A DNA stretch of 64,000 bases from Alentia gelatinosa (taxonomy: Eukaryota; Annelida; Polychaeta; Phyllodocida; Polynoidae), in the NCBI GenBank assembly GCA_950022655.1, contig OX465579.1, positions 75,837,193 through 75,901,192 on the forward strand, written 5' to 3'. Position 1 is the stretch's first letter; each line of letters starts with the position of its first letter. A program made the translations under genes and the position numbers. Below the pieces are notes generated by a model. The model was given only the letters and a program-made list of their open reading frames with translations. It ran no database searches and was not told the origin of the DNA. This document shows, piece by piece, positions 10,641-21,880 of this stretch.

Positions 10641-11136
10641 TTCGAATAAGAATGCGTAATAACCAAATATAAAGGTATCTAACATGGGGCATTCATGCAA
10701 TACAGGTTAAATAGCTTAACTATGTGAAACCAATCAATAACGACAGGTTCAGTCGACGAGATCCACAGTGAGTAAACTTGTTGTTATCAATTGTTTTGGC
10801 AGACATGGGCTCTAAGCTCTATCACATGAACAGCGCACGTTAGATACCCTGATATCTACGCATTGCACATTCGTATTCATTACAGGAAGTTTGTAAAACA
10901 TTTGCAAAGTCATGGGATCTGCTGCAGATCCCGTCGCATATATATATTAAACTATTTAAACTGCAAATAACAAAACATTCTCTGATTGGATGATCCAAAG
11001 GGGCTTGTCCAATTACAATCGATCTTTTAAAATGTCATTAGACAATGTCTGTGCCGGGGACCGTAATTACCGGGTAAGGTGGGGAAGCCCAACAAGAATA
11101 CCAAATTTAAAGGTTAAAAATGATAAGTTTAAGGTA
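10641..11136. other. Unassigned non-coding DNA
   Basis: AT-rich, no recognised gene. Confidence 0.4.
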
Positions 11137-11300
11137 TATGATAATAGAGAAACAGGGTGACTGCCAACGTACATGTATAAATATTTGGTAAAATTAGCGA
11201 TCAAATGAACCTCTGCCTTCAGCATTGGTTCGTCTGAATGCCGATTTTACCAATTGTTTTGCACGTACGTAGACAGTCACCCTGTTTCTGTATAATATTG
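11137..11300. repeat. Foldback palindrome 2
   Basis: Outer arms share AGAAACAGGGTGACTG (left, near 11147) and its complement CAGTCACCCTGTTTCT (right, near 11272-11287). Inner arms share TTGGTAAAATTAGC and a near complement GCCGATTTTACCAA. The unpaired centre is about 30 nt around tctgccttcagcattggttc. It is an imperfect hairpin of roughly 160 nt, probably a foldback MITE. Confidence 0.65.
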
Positions 11301-12098
11301 TATGAAACGGTGTCGTTTACTGTTGTGCAATGTCGGGTACTGTGAGGAGAGAGAGTTGCGCATGTGGACTACGTGTACTTTCATAAAATCGTTATAGACA
11401 AGATTGTCCGACAATGAGACTTTATCATTAAGCCTGAAAGCATACTTTAATTATTATTTTTGAACTCAAAGGTCAACTGAGCTTTAATCGTGAGCTTAGA
11501 TTACTTTCATGATGGACTTATGTTTTGGAAATTAAGACTAGATGTGTGATTCTATATGACATTTCATGACATTGTTAACCTAAATTGGAATATGGAAATG
11601 TTGTACCAACTGCGTCATATAATAAGAAGGCTATAATCTTATACCTTGTCTTCTATTTTAAGTAATGGAAGGTATTTCTATCTATCACAAGCGAGTGAAT
11701 ACGTCTTGTATTGTTCTATCCATGTCGCCGCCCATGAGGGCATTTTTGGTCCTTCATTAATGTTATCTCGTGAAGAAAGTCATACACAAATAGGTATTTA
11801 ACATGATCATCACGTAACAGCTCACTAGCATTGCGGAGTGTAGCCATGCATACACTATGAACTGCCACAGGTGTTCGAAGAGCGGTGGGTGTATCATACC
11901 TAGCATGATGTGCAATGTGCAATGTGGCACGGTGTTCGTCTTTTGTACGAGCGAGCGATATGATATAAATGAGATTATACTGACATGTATGAGCACCATA
12001 CGATGGAATAACCTGCGAATTTATGATAAAACGAACGTTCTGGATACACATCGTAACGTGCATTAGTCAAATTGAATTATGTACAATTCTGTTGACCA

Positions 12099-12101
<3 letters not shown>
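11301..12101. other. Unassigned non-coding DNA
   Basis: No recognised gene. Overlapping frames on both strands at 11716-12066 cancel each other and lack any domain. Confidence 0.4.
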
Positions 12102-12168
<67 letters not shown>

Positions 12169-12180
12169 TATATATATAAA
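12102..12180. repeat. (TA)n microsatellite
   Basis: Long TA run with a few AAATAT interruptions near its right end. Confidence 0.95.
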
Positions 12181-15100
12181 TTGCGGCGACGGAAGACCCT
12201 CCATGTAGGCATATTCTTATCAATGAAAATAAAAGAAGTGGAGGGCAGATAGCTATTGCATCATGGAGGTCACCATCCTGCCCGCAACGCCAAAGAAATC
12301 CTCAGTAGGTATAGTTTTCGATGGATTTTCCCCGCTTGCCATAGGAAGGGGATGCGGGAGGCTTAGCCTCGTTTCATGATTATCAATGGATTATAACAAC
12401 TGATAACAGTGGCTGTCTGCCGAATACAGTGGCGCTGTCTTAACATCTTCCGGTAGATGATGGAGGAAGAAACACGCCTCTCGTGATATAAGGTCTGTAA
12501 TAATAAGCTCTACCGTAGAGAGGTTAATACACTCCTTTACGGTTTCGCAAAACATCTGTGTGCTTCGAGTTTCCTGTTTTCACTTCTGAACCATCATACA
12601 GATTTGAGTTGTTGCACAGATGGCCTGAGGTTTACTCTATTGTACAACAAAATACGTATATGAAAGTGGCATTGTTTACACGCATATGTAGGATCTCTGC
12701 TTTTAGTCATTGTACTGATTATAATAAAACATGGCTGCACAAATTCAACCGTAAATATGTTGTAGCATTTGTATACCCAATACCTTGTCTTGATATACAC
12801 CGACTACAATAGGTATCAGAAACCGGAATCGCCATTTTAGCATATGTTAGACAACTAATCAAGTTCCTATCATTGCAGGTGTGAAGGTATGATATGTTGT
12901 GGGTGACATTAATCATAGATCTGTGCTTCGAGCAGTTTATCTTAATTAGTTAAAATATTTTACTTTATCAATTATGTGTGTAGCCTCTGACCGTTAAACG
13001 ACATCATGGTGATTACAAAAATATTAGCCCCACACCCCAACGCACACTGACACACACAGGCTCACACAATAACCCATGAAGGGTCCACCCACGCAACCCA
13101 TACCACAATGCTTCCCATTCGGCATAGATCAATAGTTACATTTTGTAGCTTTGAGACCCTCACCCACTTACCTGTGCAGCTTACTGCTCTCCGGATCTCT
13201 CCCCTCCCATCATACCTGAACTGCTCAAGGCACAGCACCCACTAGCCACCCCCACAGCACCACTTGATAGGTTAGTGTATATTGGAGGCCAGCCGCCCCA
13301 TCCCCCACCCAACCTAAAGAGCCGCCCATGATCCGTCCTCGCTGTATTTCACTCTGTTTGAGCTGCTCGGGAAATCAAGCTGATCTCAGCTGGGAGATCG
13401 CCGAGGGCTGTCACTCTCCTCCGCAGGCTCAGTGCGTAAAATCAACATGCTTAGCTCCTCCAAAAGCTAATCCCAGCCCCCTTCCCCTCCCCTGTGTTTA
13501 CTCATCACACCCACCGGGTGGTATTTCCTGGTAGGTCCTAGCCGAAACCTCGACACAATCGTCATCCACGCCTCGGTTCTCGTCTTTTTCATTATTTATA
13601 TAGTCACGCTGTCTCCATACACTGCAAAGCGTGAGGCTTGCAATGGACAGCTGTGAACTGATTTGTATTCTGCTTGCCTTAGCATTTTAAAAGCCCATAT
13701 TTTTACTGTCTTGCGGACGAGTGTTTTAGATATGATTATCTTTTTCCGCTGACTCCGTTCCGCGTAGCTTGGTGCTTACGCTTGCGCCTGTCTGTCAAGC
13801 TGTGGTGTCAGCTTTTTACTTGTTGAAATCCTCTTCTCTGTTACGAATATGTAAAAGCGAGGCGATAAGTCTACATTTCTGCAGAAAGCCAATATCGATG
13901 CATCTCATCACAGTTAATAATGTTCTGTATTATCAGGATGCACTGCATACTTACAAATCTTGCCTGCTGAGTTCTCTATATCCAGGCTGTACTCACCCGA
14001 ATAGATATCGCGCTGTTTGGATGTATTGGATTTATAAGGAGGAAATCACTGTGTTAGATATTCGTCAGTTTTGATTATAATTGAAAAACGTACCCTTTTC
14101 AGTCATTTTCAAAACCCCGAGGATCAAAGAAATAACTTCACTTTCAAGCCTGTCTTTGCTAAAAGCTATAATGATAGTAAATTTCATAGTGTAACAGCAT
14201 ACCTCGAGTTATATTTATGAACGCGCACTACATTGTTTCTAAGAGATATTTTTCAAAGAGAATGTTCATTGCTCAGATAATACCTTACAGGCGTTTTCTA
14301 TGGTTGTGTGGTCTCAAAGATATTACTTAAGACCAGGGGACTGTTGGTCAACAAATCGCTCGAAGTTCCATTAAATTCTCGGTTAACTGCTTCATCTCAC
14401 CTTACGTTTTAGTAGAACCGCTTCCTGTGAAACAGTCGTAGATGCATGGTAAACTTTCACATCCACAACCAGATGCACATAAAACAAACAATAAGATCTT
14501 ACTAACTTATTTTAATGAACTGAGTCAATCCACACAAAGCAATAAGTATCCACTTGCAAAGCAAACCATATTGTTACGTGCTAACCATCTTCACCTATTA
14601 ACCTCCATCATGATTCACACTCTTGATGTTCCTCCTTTCCATTCACATATTAGTTACATCGATCCAGTAATCCAATTTAACTAACCATATTGGTCTACTG
14701 TCTCATCGCTCCTCATGCCAAATTGCACTGTAACACCACTCTTATGGATCCATTGTTTCATTGTTCCATCAGTCTTGATATTCAATCCACTCTTCAGAAT
14801 CTCATATCATTTTCTTGTTCACAGTGTTATGAGTCCAGCACATTCACTCCTTATGCTCTCCCTATGGGAGCTCATTTCATGAATGTCAGTTTTCTAGGTA
14901 CCCGCAGAGTTGAACTATACACACGCAATCACCCTCTCTCGAGGCGACCTCACTCCAGGTAGACTGAGGCCTCTGGCACCCACAGAGCAGTCTGATCACT
15001 GTGAAGCAGCGAGCAGCACTCACCTGTCTATCCTCCAGATGTAACCTTCAAACTGTCTACTGCTCAGAGCGGGCTGCACTCAAATGTACTCAAACCAACA

Positions 15101-16677
15101 ACCTCCATCTCGATCTTCTAAACATCACATGACCAACTACTCTCCTTATAGGGAACACCTGTGGTTCCTATACCTTTCCACCAACGCGATGTCTTATTAT
15201 AATGTCTTAACTTTGTTCATACTTCTCTGTTATAACACGCACATAATATAATTGATACAGATCCGTGCTGATTTTCGTACAAGCATGTAGTGCAGTTTCC
15301 ATGACGACCAACTTTGAGAACAAAAGCTAGTTTATAATATGGTTGCACAACCATTCTGTCCCTGAGGATGCCTATAAACCTTAAACCATTTCTGAAGCTA
15401 CAAGAGAAACGATCTACAAAGATGAACTATCACAGGGAGGGATACGAGTGATGCAGTCAAGTAGCATGACTGCTGTTAGGTTCTTTTTGTTAGGTTCTTG
15501 TGAAGCTACCCTTACCCCTCCACCAATCACCTCTCATTGTGTGTGGAGATGGCCTCGTCACGAGCAGATGATTACAGATCCAACGTCTTCATTTATACTA
15601 CCGGTCGTCCTTCAGCCGTTCACAGGCTTTCGTAAAGGCTGATATCTCAAAATGTGCCAGTTAGGGCACAATGCCTCCTAAAAAGGTTTTCATGGGGGCA
15701 ACTGCAGGTATTCTAGTTTGAAGTGTATTGTCCGATGCCTTCCTGTGTCAGATGGTTAGACTTGGTGACCATGAAACATTTTTATTTAGGGAAATGTTGA
15801 TATTTGCTGAAACATAGTAAGTCGAACACTGATTTGTCTTGGTTTTTCGGCTGGGATGAAATAAGTATATTGAGAAATATAAGCACAATTGTGGTTGTAA
15901 TATTTATAAGCTCAATGTGATAGTTCTAGCTATTATATCTTCACGAAAACAGTTACTGCTTGCCAATTGAGAGAGGTAGGTAAGATAGAGGAAGTTCATT
16001 TGAATAACAGTCAAACGATATAACATTTTAGCCGCGTCATACAGTGTTTCATATCGGATAGCTCATTTGACACAAATTTGCACAACTTCTGGAATCATAC
16101 AGCAGATATATTCTAGTTCATGAATACCTAGATTATGATTGGTAGCTGTGATAGCGTCAGAAAAAAAATGCAAATACCTATTCCTCATTTTGTATGCGAA
16201 TGAGTGGTGTAAAAGCAGCACGACATTTAAGTTGTGTATCTCGCTTTATCTACTTTGAATTGCACATCCCACTAACGTCAGCTACTCTACATTCGTGGAA
16301 ATAAATCAACTCAAACTCAAACCTGAAAGATGAAACACATATATGGATGTGCAATAATATTGATATATTGCGGCAAATCATAACATTATGTTAATGATGT
16401 GTTTTCGCTGACATTTTTACTTTGCATGTGAATAGCTTGAGTGTGTTTATTTTTCGATTCGGACTTTTGACTGCATATCCACAGGAATCAAATCCTATAT
16501 CATCTGAGTATACAATCCAGGTTACACATCGGATGGCGTTGTTATACTCGGGCGCAGTAAGCGAACATTGTGTCTTTTTTCATATGATTCAAATATGTCT
16601 AGGTTTTGCGATGAAATAACCAAAATAACCTTAAATATATCAGATATGATGTCCTACAAATATATGGAACTGCATCG
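12181..16677. other. Gene-free stretch
   Basis: No recognisable exon, repeat family or RNA gene in about 4.5 kb. A C-rich, CACCC-rich patch lies at 13020-13540. Frames at 13769-14074 and 14442-14962 have no domain, no transmembrane pattern and no splice-site support. Confidence 0.4.
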
Positions 16678-16797
16678 AGAATCGTATAGATAGACAATAC
16701 TCCACGAGTTTGGCTGGGCCGCAATCGTCATCGATGCGAAGCCGAGTGACGATTATGACACATCCAAACGAGTGGAGTATTGTCTATTTTACGATTC
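16678..16797. repeat. Foldback palindrome 3
   Basis: The arms share TAGACAATACTCCAC on the left (from about 16691) and GTGGAGTATTGTCTA on the right (to about 16787), and extend outwards through an AATCGTA / TACGATT pair. The middle contains ATCGTCATCGATGCGAAGCC and GAGTGACGAT, with the GCGAAGCCGAG core also seen at 4341-4459. Confidence 0.75.
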
Positions 16798-16885
16798 GAG
16801 TGCGGTTCTGGATTCATCTTACCCCTTTCTATGACATTAGATATCATCACAACTTCAGAATAATCAGAATATACTTAGCAAATCA

Positions 16886-16909
16886 ACTACGCCACGGCCG
16901 TGGCGTAGT
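16886..16909. repeat. Perfect 24-bp palindrome
   Basis: ACTACGCCACGG followed by CCGTGGCGTAGT with no spacer. It is GC-rich against an AT-rich background. It could be a binding site for a dimeric protein or the remains of a transposon excision. It lies 90 bp from foldback palindrome 3. Confidence 0.8.
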
Positions 16910-18540
16910 GTTGTAACTTTAGCGTGGTGATCGTTGAGTATCTTTTTCTAATGTTATTCCTATGGCTGAACTTGTAGCAGGGGTGAGACAGTATTTACTC
17001 TTTCAATGTTGATATATATGTGAGAGACTGAAGATCCCAGTGCAGGAAAGTCGCTGCCTTTTTCATAAAATCTAGATTTCATACTGTCTCTGGATCTTCC
17101 GCGCTTTATATGCAGTACTTCCCAAATTACGACATCCTGCACTCACACACCACCTACAATTACACATAACAGCGGTAATACCAGCCTTGACAATACACTC
17201 CCCTAAACTACCACTGTGACAACCTTGTAGAACCAGACACCGCGCACTCTCTACTTCCTTGGAAGTTGACATAAGAGATCAAACAATAAAAAGAAATTTC
17301 AGATGACAAGAAACCTATCCAGACGCCGTGTGCCAACACAGTAAAAAAACATTATCGTATTAGATTTTGTTAAATCTCTGCAGAAGTATTGGATTTATTT
17401 GAGCAAAAGTAAATATGAATGAGCAAGTGCACTATTTAGTGGGAAAAATCGCAGTGTTTTGGTAGGATCATGAATGATAACTAACGGTTTATGTAAACCA
17501 CGACCTACTAATATACGGAGCCTGATATAGGGTCTGATTCATTGAGCTTTAAAGTGTCCTCTTTTTTAATACAGCCCGATGCTGAGGTATTTTCCGAGAG
17601 TGCACCTCGTAGTTTGAGTATACTTAAATAAAAATCAGATACGAATGCCCTGCTGCACCGTTATTGAATACTCCAGTGGCTTTGCATATACATTTATATG
17701 TTTACATTTATGCCCGTGTGGTATAAGGAGGTCAGTACGTCAGTCTCTTGTCCTATTATATTTTGGATTAACTATTCACAGCATAAACTCAGAAAACCTA
17801 TATACGATGCGTATTGAATCGAATGGGCGTCGGGGAGCATCAGGAGGTCTCAATTTTTATGTCGACGTTGATGGGTTCCAGGCCTTATTCTAAGTATGTT
17901 GTTCTATAGGTGGGTTCACATTAATACATTATATGTATATATACATCCATCCTTGCAAGCTACCAACATGTATTGCAACTATGTACACATAAATGAGTCC
18001 GTGAATTGTTGATATTCCCGATTTCTGGAAATTTCTACTCAATATTCTACTGACAATACGTAAATAGATTATTGGATGTGCAACAATGATTGCATAGGAT
18101 AAAATGGAATAGAAAACAAAATTCCAAAGCTTCGATTCGAGACTCTTTACTGCGTGCAATGATTTGTATGGTCACTCCTTAATCTAGTCCCATAAAAGTG
18201 TCTATCAAGGACCTGTGTGTTTCTATATTTATTATGCTATTGTCTAAAAGTACAATGATTCTAAGAAACTAGTCAGTCTTAAATAATGTATTCCTGGATT
18301 TATAATAGTAAGATAAAGAATGTAATTAAACCTAATACAAAAAGCATCAGGCCTACCTATTAACAGCCAATTACATAGTCTCATAAAGGCGTTTATCATC
18401 CACGAGACACGGACACATAGTAAGAGTGTAACGTTACTAGAGGAGCCTTCAAGCTGAAGCGACAATAGGTGGACGCTCCAGCTGATGATGGGTGGAGCAT
18501 AAATAACGCACGAGATTTTGCCTAGCTAGTAGCAGGTGAA
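16910..18540. other. Unassigned non-coding DNA
   Basis: No gene recognised. The pairs of short frames on both strands have no domain or splice support. Confidence 0.4.
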
Positions 18541-18554
18541 CTAGGTTAAGACGA

Positions 18555-19061
18555 TTGCTCCCTATTTTGAATAATTTTGCTGTACTGGGTCACAGAAGAA
18601 TTAAAATACCAAAAACGGTTAGATCAATAGTTTTCAAGTTTGAAGGGTTAAGTAGGCATGAAAAAGAAATCATTGACCCTGATAGCACATTCACGAGTTT
18701 GTCTACTTTTTGGCGAAGAGTCATGGTCGATGCTGCTGCCACCAGGGTACACTTAAATAACTACGCTATTAAAAAAAAGACGACAGTGCCTATACGTTGG
18801 ATTTCTGATCATCGGTGCGCGGCAAATTTCTTGTATCATCGTTTTCATTCGGATATTATACGCGTCAACTCCTCGAAGAATATACTGTCACTTGTATTCG
18901 AAACCAGTAAATACTGTGTATATGGGAATTATTTTTCCGTGTACATGACCTGGTCCGTCCTTACGGCTGTTGCGTCTCATACATGTGTACTGAGTGCCTC
19001 TGCGAAAATTACGGATGGATTTGTAATACTTAAGAGTGTGTTACAACATAAGGTAGGGTGA
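18555..19061 (+). CDS. Unrecognised open frame or candidate exon ending at a splice donor
   Basis: A 168-codon frame is the longest host-like frame in the AT-rich part of the window. Its listed start is TTG, so it is more likely an internal exon than a whole gene. A possible 3' splice site, ttttgctgtactgggtcacag, ends near 18595. The frame ends inside aggtagg|gtgagtg, a strong 5' splice site at about 19057. The predicted peptide is mixed and basic in its first half (KIPKTVRSIVFKF, NNYAIKKKTTVPIRW) and has several Cys in its second half. It matches no family that I recognise. It could be chance. Confidence 0.2.
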   Translation: MLPILNNFAVLGHRRIKIPKTVRSIVFKFEGLSRHEKEIIDPDSTFTSLSTFWRRVMVDAAATRVHLNNYAIKKKTTVPIRWISDHRCAANFLYHRFHSDIIRVNSSKNILSLVFETSKYCVYGNYFSVYMTWSVLTAVASHTCVLSASAKITDGFVILKSVLQHKVG

Positions 19062-19165
19062 GTGAAGTTGAGACATGATATATCAACTTAAAAAGTGAGT
19101 TGTTGATATATATTTCTTGGTAGCGTCTGTGCTATCTAAGGGTTCCTATGGTGACATTGCATTTT

Positions 19166-19552
19166 CATTACCCCATATCCCTGGAAAGAAGAAAGGAGAG
19201 GTTAATTGAATTTCATGAAGTGGATACAATTTTGATGACTTTACTAAGACCAATTGTTAATAAGGAGTTATTACATGAATTATTACTAGTGTATGAAATG
19301 CTTTACTATAATTGACTGATGAGTCAATTGTAATAATTATATAAGGTATAAAATATAAGGTATGAAAAGGTAGATGAAGTTTTGTGGTGTGGGTGAGAGG
19401 GTAAAAAGGTTGGTACGTGTGTATCATGTGAGAGCAGAGGTGAGAGTGGGGAAGAGTGAGATGAGGTGGGCGCACATTAAGTGCGTAGTGCGGGTGAAAG
19501 ACACCAGAGGGTGCAATGACAACCCCTGACCATAGGGCATGGGTCACCAATA
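19166..19552 (-). mobile_element. Solo Ngaro-like A-B copy, reverse orientation
   Basis: Read on the minus strand it starts with an A-like segment (attggtgacccatgccctat, then ggtcaggggttgtcattgc) that matches the A repeat of the intact element. It continues through a C-rich linker and ends in a B-like tail (ggtcttagtaaagtcatc, ending ggatatggggtaatg). The internal genes are absent. Such solo copies are what recombination between A1 and A2 would leave. Sequence divergence from the intact copy is obvious. Confidence 0.65.
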
Positions 19553-20126
19553 GGCCTTTTTCCACTGACTGGTGTCGCGCGTTATCTGCTTAGCTACACG
19601 ATGTCTGAAGGCAAACATACCCCTGGCAACGTATACTTTAGCATTGATAAACACAGTGTATGAGAGTAATACGTTCATAATACCTGTGCATATTATTTCC
19701 AGAGAAATAACAGTGATTGCATCGTATTCTATGGTATTCCAGCTCCGATTTGGTGTATCATACAAGCATATCATCTCAATGATACTTTAGATATACCTTA
19801 GATAACATAGGGACACCGAAACTGCATACACATTAATACATTGGCAGACCCAGCAGTTATATGCTTCTCTTTTTCCTATCTAAAACCAAGATAATTATCA
19901 ACTATAAAGTTTAGATAACTATGACTCGTTAGTACAATACCCTAGTTTGTTTTAGCAATTTAATCTGTCAAAAAACAACACTGCTGCAATCACACCCACC
20001 GTTCACACTTTAGGTGTGATGGCTGTTTGTCTCTATATGAATACCGCTGGACTCGCAGTGTTTGTCCAAGCGGCCGCGTAACGAGGCAGTGGGCCGTTAG
20101 GCGGCGCTGAACGGCAACACCTGTAT
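19553..20126. other. Unassigned non-coding DNA between Ngaro relics
   Basis: No gene recognised. It may include older flank or decayed element sequence. Confidence 0.4.
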
Positions 20127-20442
20127 TACCCCTTATCCCTGGAAAGAAGAAGGGAGATCTGACTTAGGCACATACTATTTTTATTGAATTCCATTGAATT
20201 TTATTATGTGGTTCCAATTTTTGTTGACCTTATAACCATCAATTATTAATAAGGAGTTATTGATATGAATTATCAATCATGTATGAAATAATTGACTCAT
20301 GGGGTTATGAGTCAATTATTGTAATTATATAAGATCATAAAATTTCAAATAAGAGCCAAGGTGTCATTATGGAAGGAAGAGGGTGGGTAGAAGAGATTAG
20401 GGTTGGAGAGAGATTGTACAAGAGAATGATTAATGGAGTGAG

Positions 20443-20920
20443 AATTGGTTGCCCATGGCCTTTGGTCAGGGGTGGTCATTGCCCCCCCTGGTGAAACCAC
20501 TCTACACTAGCGCACCCCTGCGCCACCTCTCCACTATCGGCCGCACTAAACATCAAAGTGCGCTAGGTCAACACTGTACTCTGCCTCATACGCTTCTCAG
20601 GTCTCCTACACTCTACACATATTTTTCTACCCACCCACCCACTCCTTTTTCTCTTCTACTCCTTACACTCGTAGGGCTATTCCTAATATTTTATTATTAC
20701 ATGTTCGTCATAACTATGTAATATTACATAATATCTTCATTATGTTATCATAAAACTTATAACAATTGACAACCACATACATATGTCAATTATATTATTG
20801 TTCTTATTATTGATATTCTTGTATTAATCTTATTCATATCAATAAGACTCATAAAATTAAATAAAATTTTATAAGCCCACTACGGCCTTCATCTTGTTTC
20901 ATCGGGGATCTGGGGTAATG
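20443..20920 (+). mobile_element. Solo Ngaro-like A-B copy, plus strand, nested
   Basis: It begins with ttggttgcccatggcctttg and gtcaggggtggtcattgcc (A-like). It carries a C-rich linker of the same kind as the 42-bp A2-B2 linker in the intact element (cacccactcctttttctctt, ending ctcgtagggctatt). It ends gggatctggggtaatg at 20920, matching the B terminus. No coding interior. It sits inside the reverse-oriented relic. Confidence 0.65.
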
Positions 20921-20928
20921 GGAGTCAA

Positions 20929-20998
20929 TGGTGTAGTATCGATGGGAGTTGGACCTCCAACCTCCGTATTGTTGTATTGCGAGCTCAGGCATTCCCGA
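20929..20998 (-). pseudogene. Tyrosine recombinase C-terminal fragment
   Basis: The minus-strand translation contains GMPELAIQQYGGWRSNSHRY, which aligns with GMPELAIQRYGGWRSNAHRT of the intact recombinase at 26880-27722. The fragment keeps the GGW box and the Tyr-bearing end (HRYY against HRTY). Everything upstream, including the first Arg and the HxxR box, is missing, so it cannot be active. Confidence 0.75.
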
Positions 20999-21045
20999 GA
21001 CACCATGGTGTGCAATGACTTCCTCTGACCATAGGCCATTGATCA

Positions 21046-21620
21046 CCTATCACAATAATAGGTTGTGTTGTAGTAGTGTCAACACAGTGATGTAGCAGTT
21101 GTGGTGTTTACTGCTGGCAATGGAATGCAGGCTGATCTTGGGACCCTAAGAGTATATGCTGAGAGAGTGATCGAATCGCTTCATTACTATTACTACTATA
21201 TCCCGTATAAGTTTCGAATAATTCTATACTCCCTTCATGGAACAAAGACTATTTCATAACGCAGAATCAATCTACAAGACTACAAGGATTTACTGCAGTT
21301 CAGTTTAAGCATGATGACATGAATATTATAACTTAGTTTAAAAAAAAGCAAAATTATAAGTGACATTTTTGTAGACCTCCATCCTGCCGTATATGATATG
21401 AAGCATTATTTTCCACAGCTATGAACAACACATTATACATTCAAAGGCAACAGTTTATACATTCTGACTGCTTGACTATTACAATACCATCTGGTACAGG
21501 TTTTGCCTAGATTAGATATGGATCTTTAAACTATAGTATATTATAGTTATCATCGGTAAGTCCTTTACAAAAATCTTTTGATAGTTATCTATATGCATTT
21601 GAAGTGCTTCCTTGGAAAAG
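21046..21620. other. Unassigned non-coding DNA
   Basis: AT-rich, with no recognised gene or repeat. Confidence 0.4.
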
Positions 21621-21626
21621 TTGATA

Positions 21627-21880
21627 AAGATGGGTAGAGCAATGCAGAAAGACTCGCAAGAACACTAATATTTACCGGTCGTCAGAAACTCAAGACCCCC
21701 TGGAACAGTTACTGAACCACCATAACCAGCAAAAAGTCAGAATCTTCATTATTGCAAAATCTGAGGGCTCCAGGTATTACCTGAACCCTGATGCCAGGGT
21801 CCAACTACATGCTGTCCTAGCAAGCGCCACTCACACAGGCAATGGCCTCAATGGTCCAGACGTGACATTCGAGTGAACAT
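21627..21880 (+). CDS. Short open frame without ATG, possible exon
   Basis: A frame of about 84 codons begins after a stop at about 21624 and ends at TGA near 21878. The peptide contains KVRIFIIAKSEG and YYLNPDARVQLHAVL, which looks more protein-like than its neighbours. A weak donor (GTGAAC) overlaps the stop. No family is recognised and no acceptor is convincing. Chance is a real alternative. Confidence 0.12.

Larger units (their letters stand above)
20127..21045 (-). mobile_element. Decayed Ngaro-like element, reverse orientation, interrupted
   Basis: Read on the minus strand: an A-like start (21045 down to about 21000, tcaatggcctatggtcagag), a recombinase C-terminus (20998-20929), then an interruption by a plus-strand solo copy (20443-20920), then the B-like tail running down to the terminus at 20127 (ccagggataaggggtaat). 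The A-like start is joined straight to the recombinase 3' end, so most of the coding interior has been deleted. The plus-strand solo copy must be the younger insertion. Confidence 0.6.

Noticed and set aside
20849..21046. 65-codon minus-strand frame as a real gene
   Set aside because: Only about 23 codons match the recombinase; the rest is element end sequence, so it is a pseudogene fragment.
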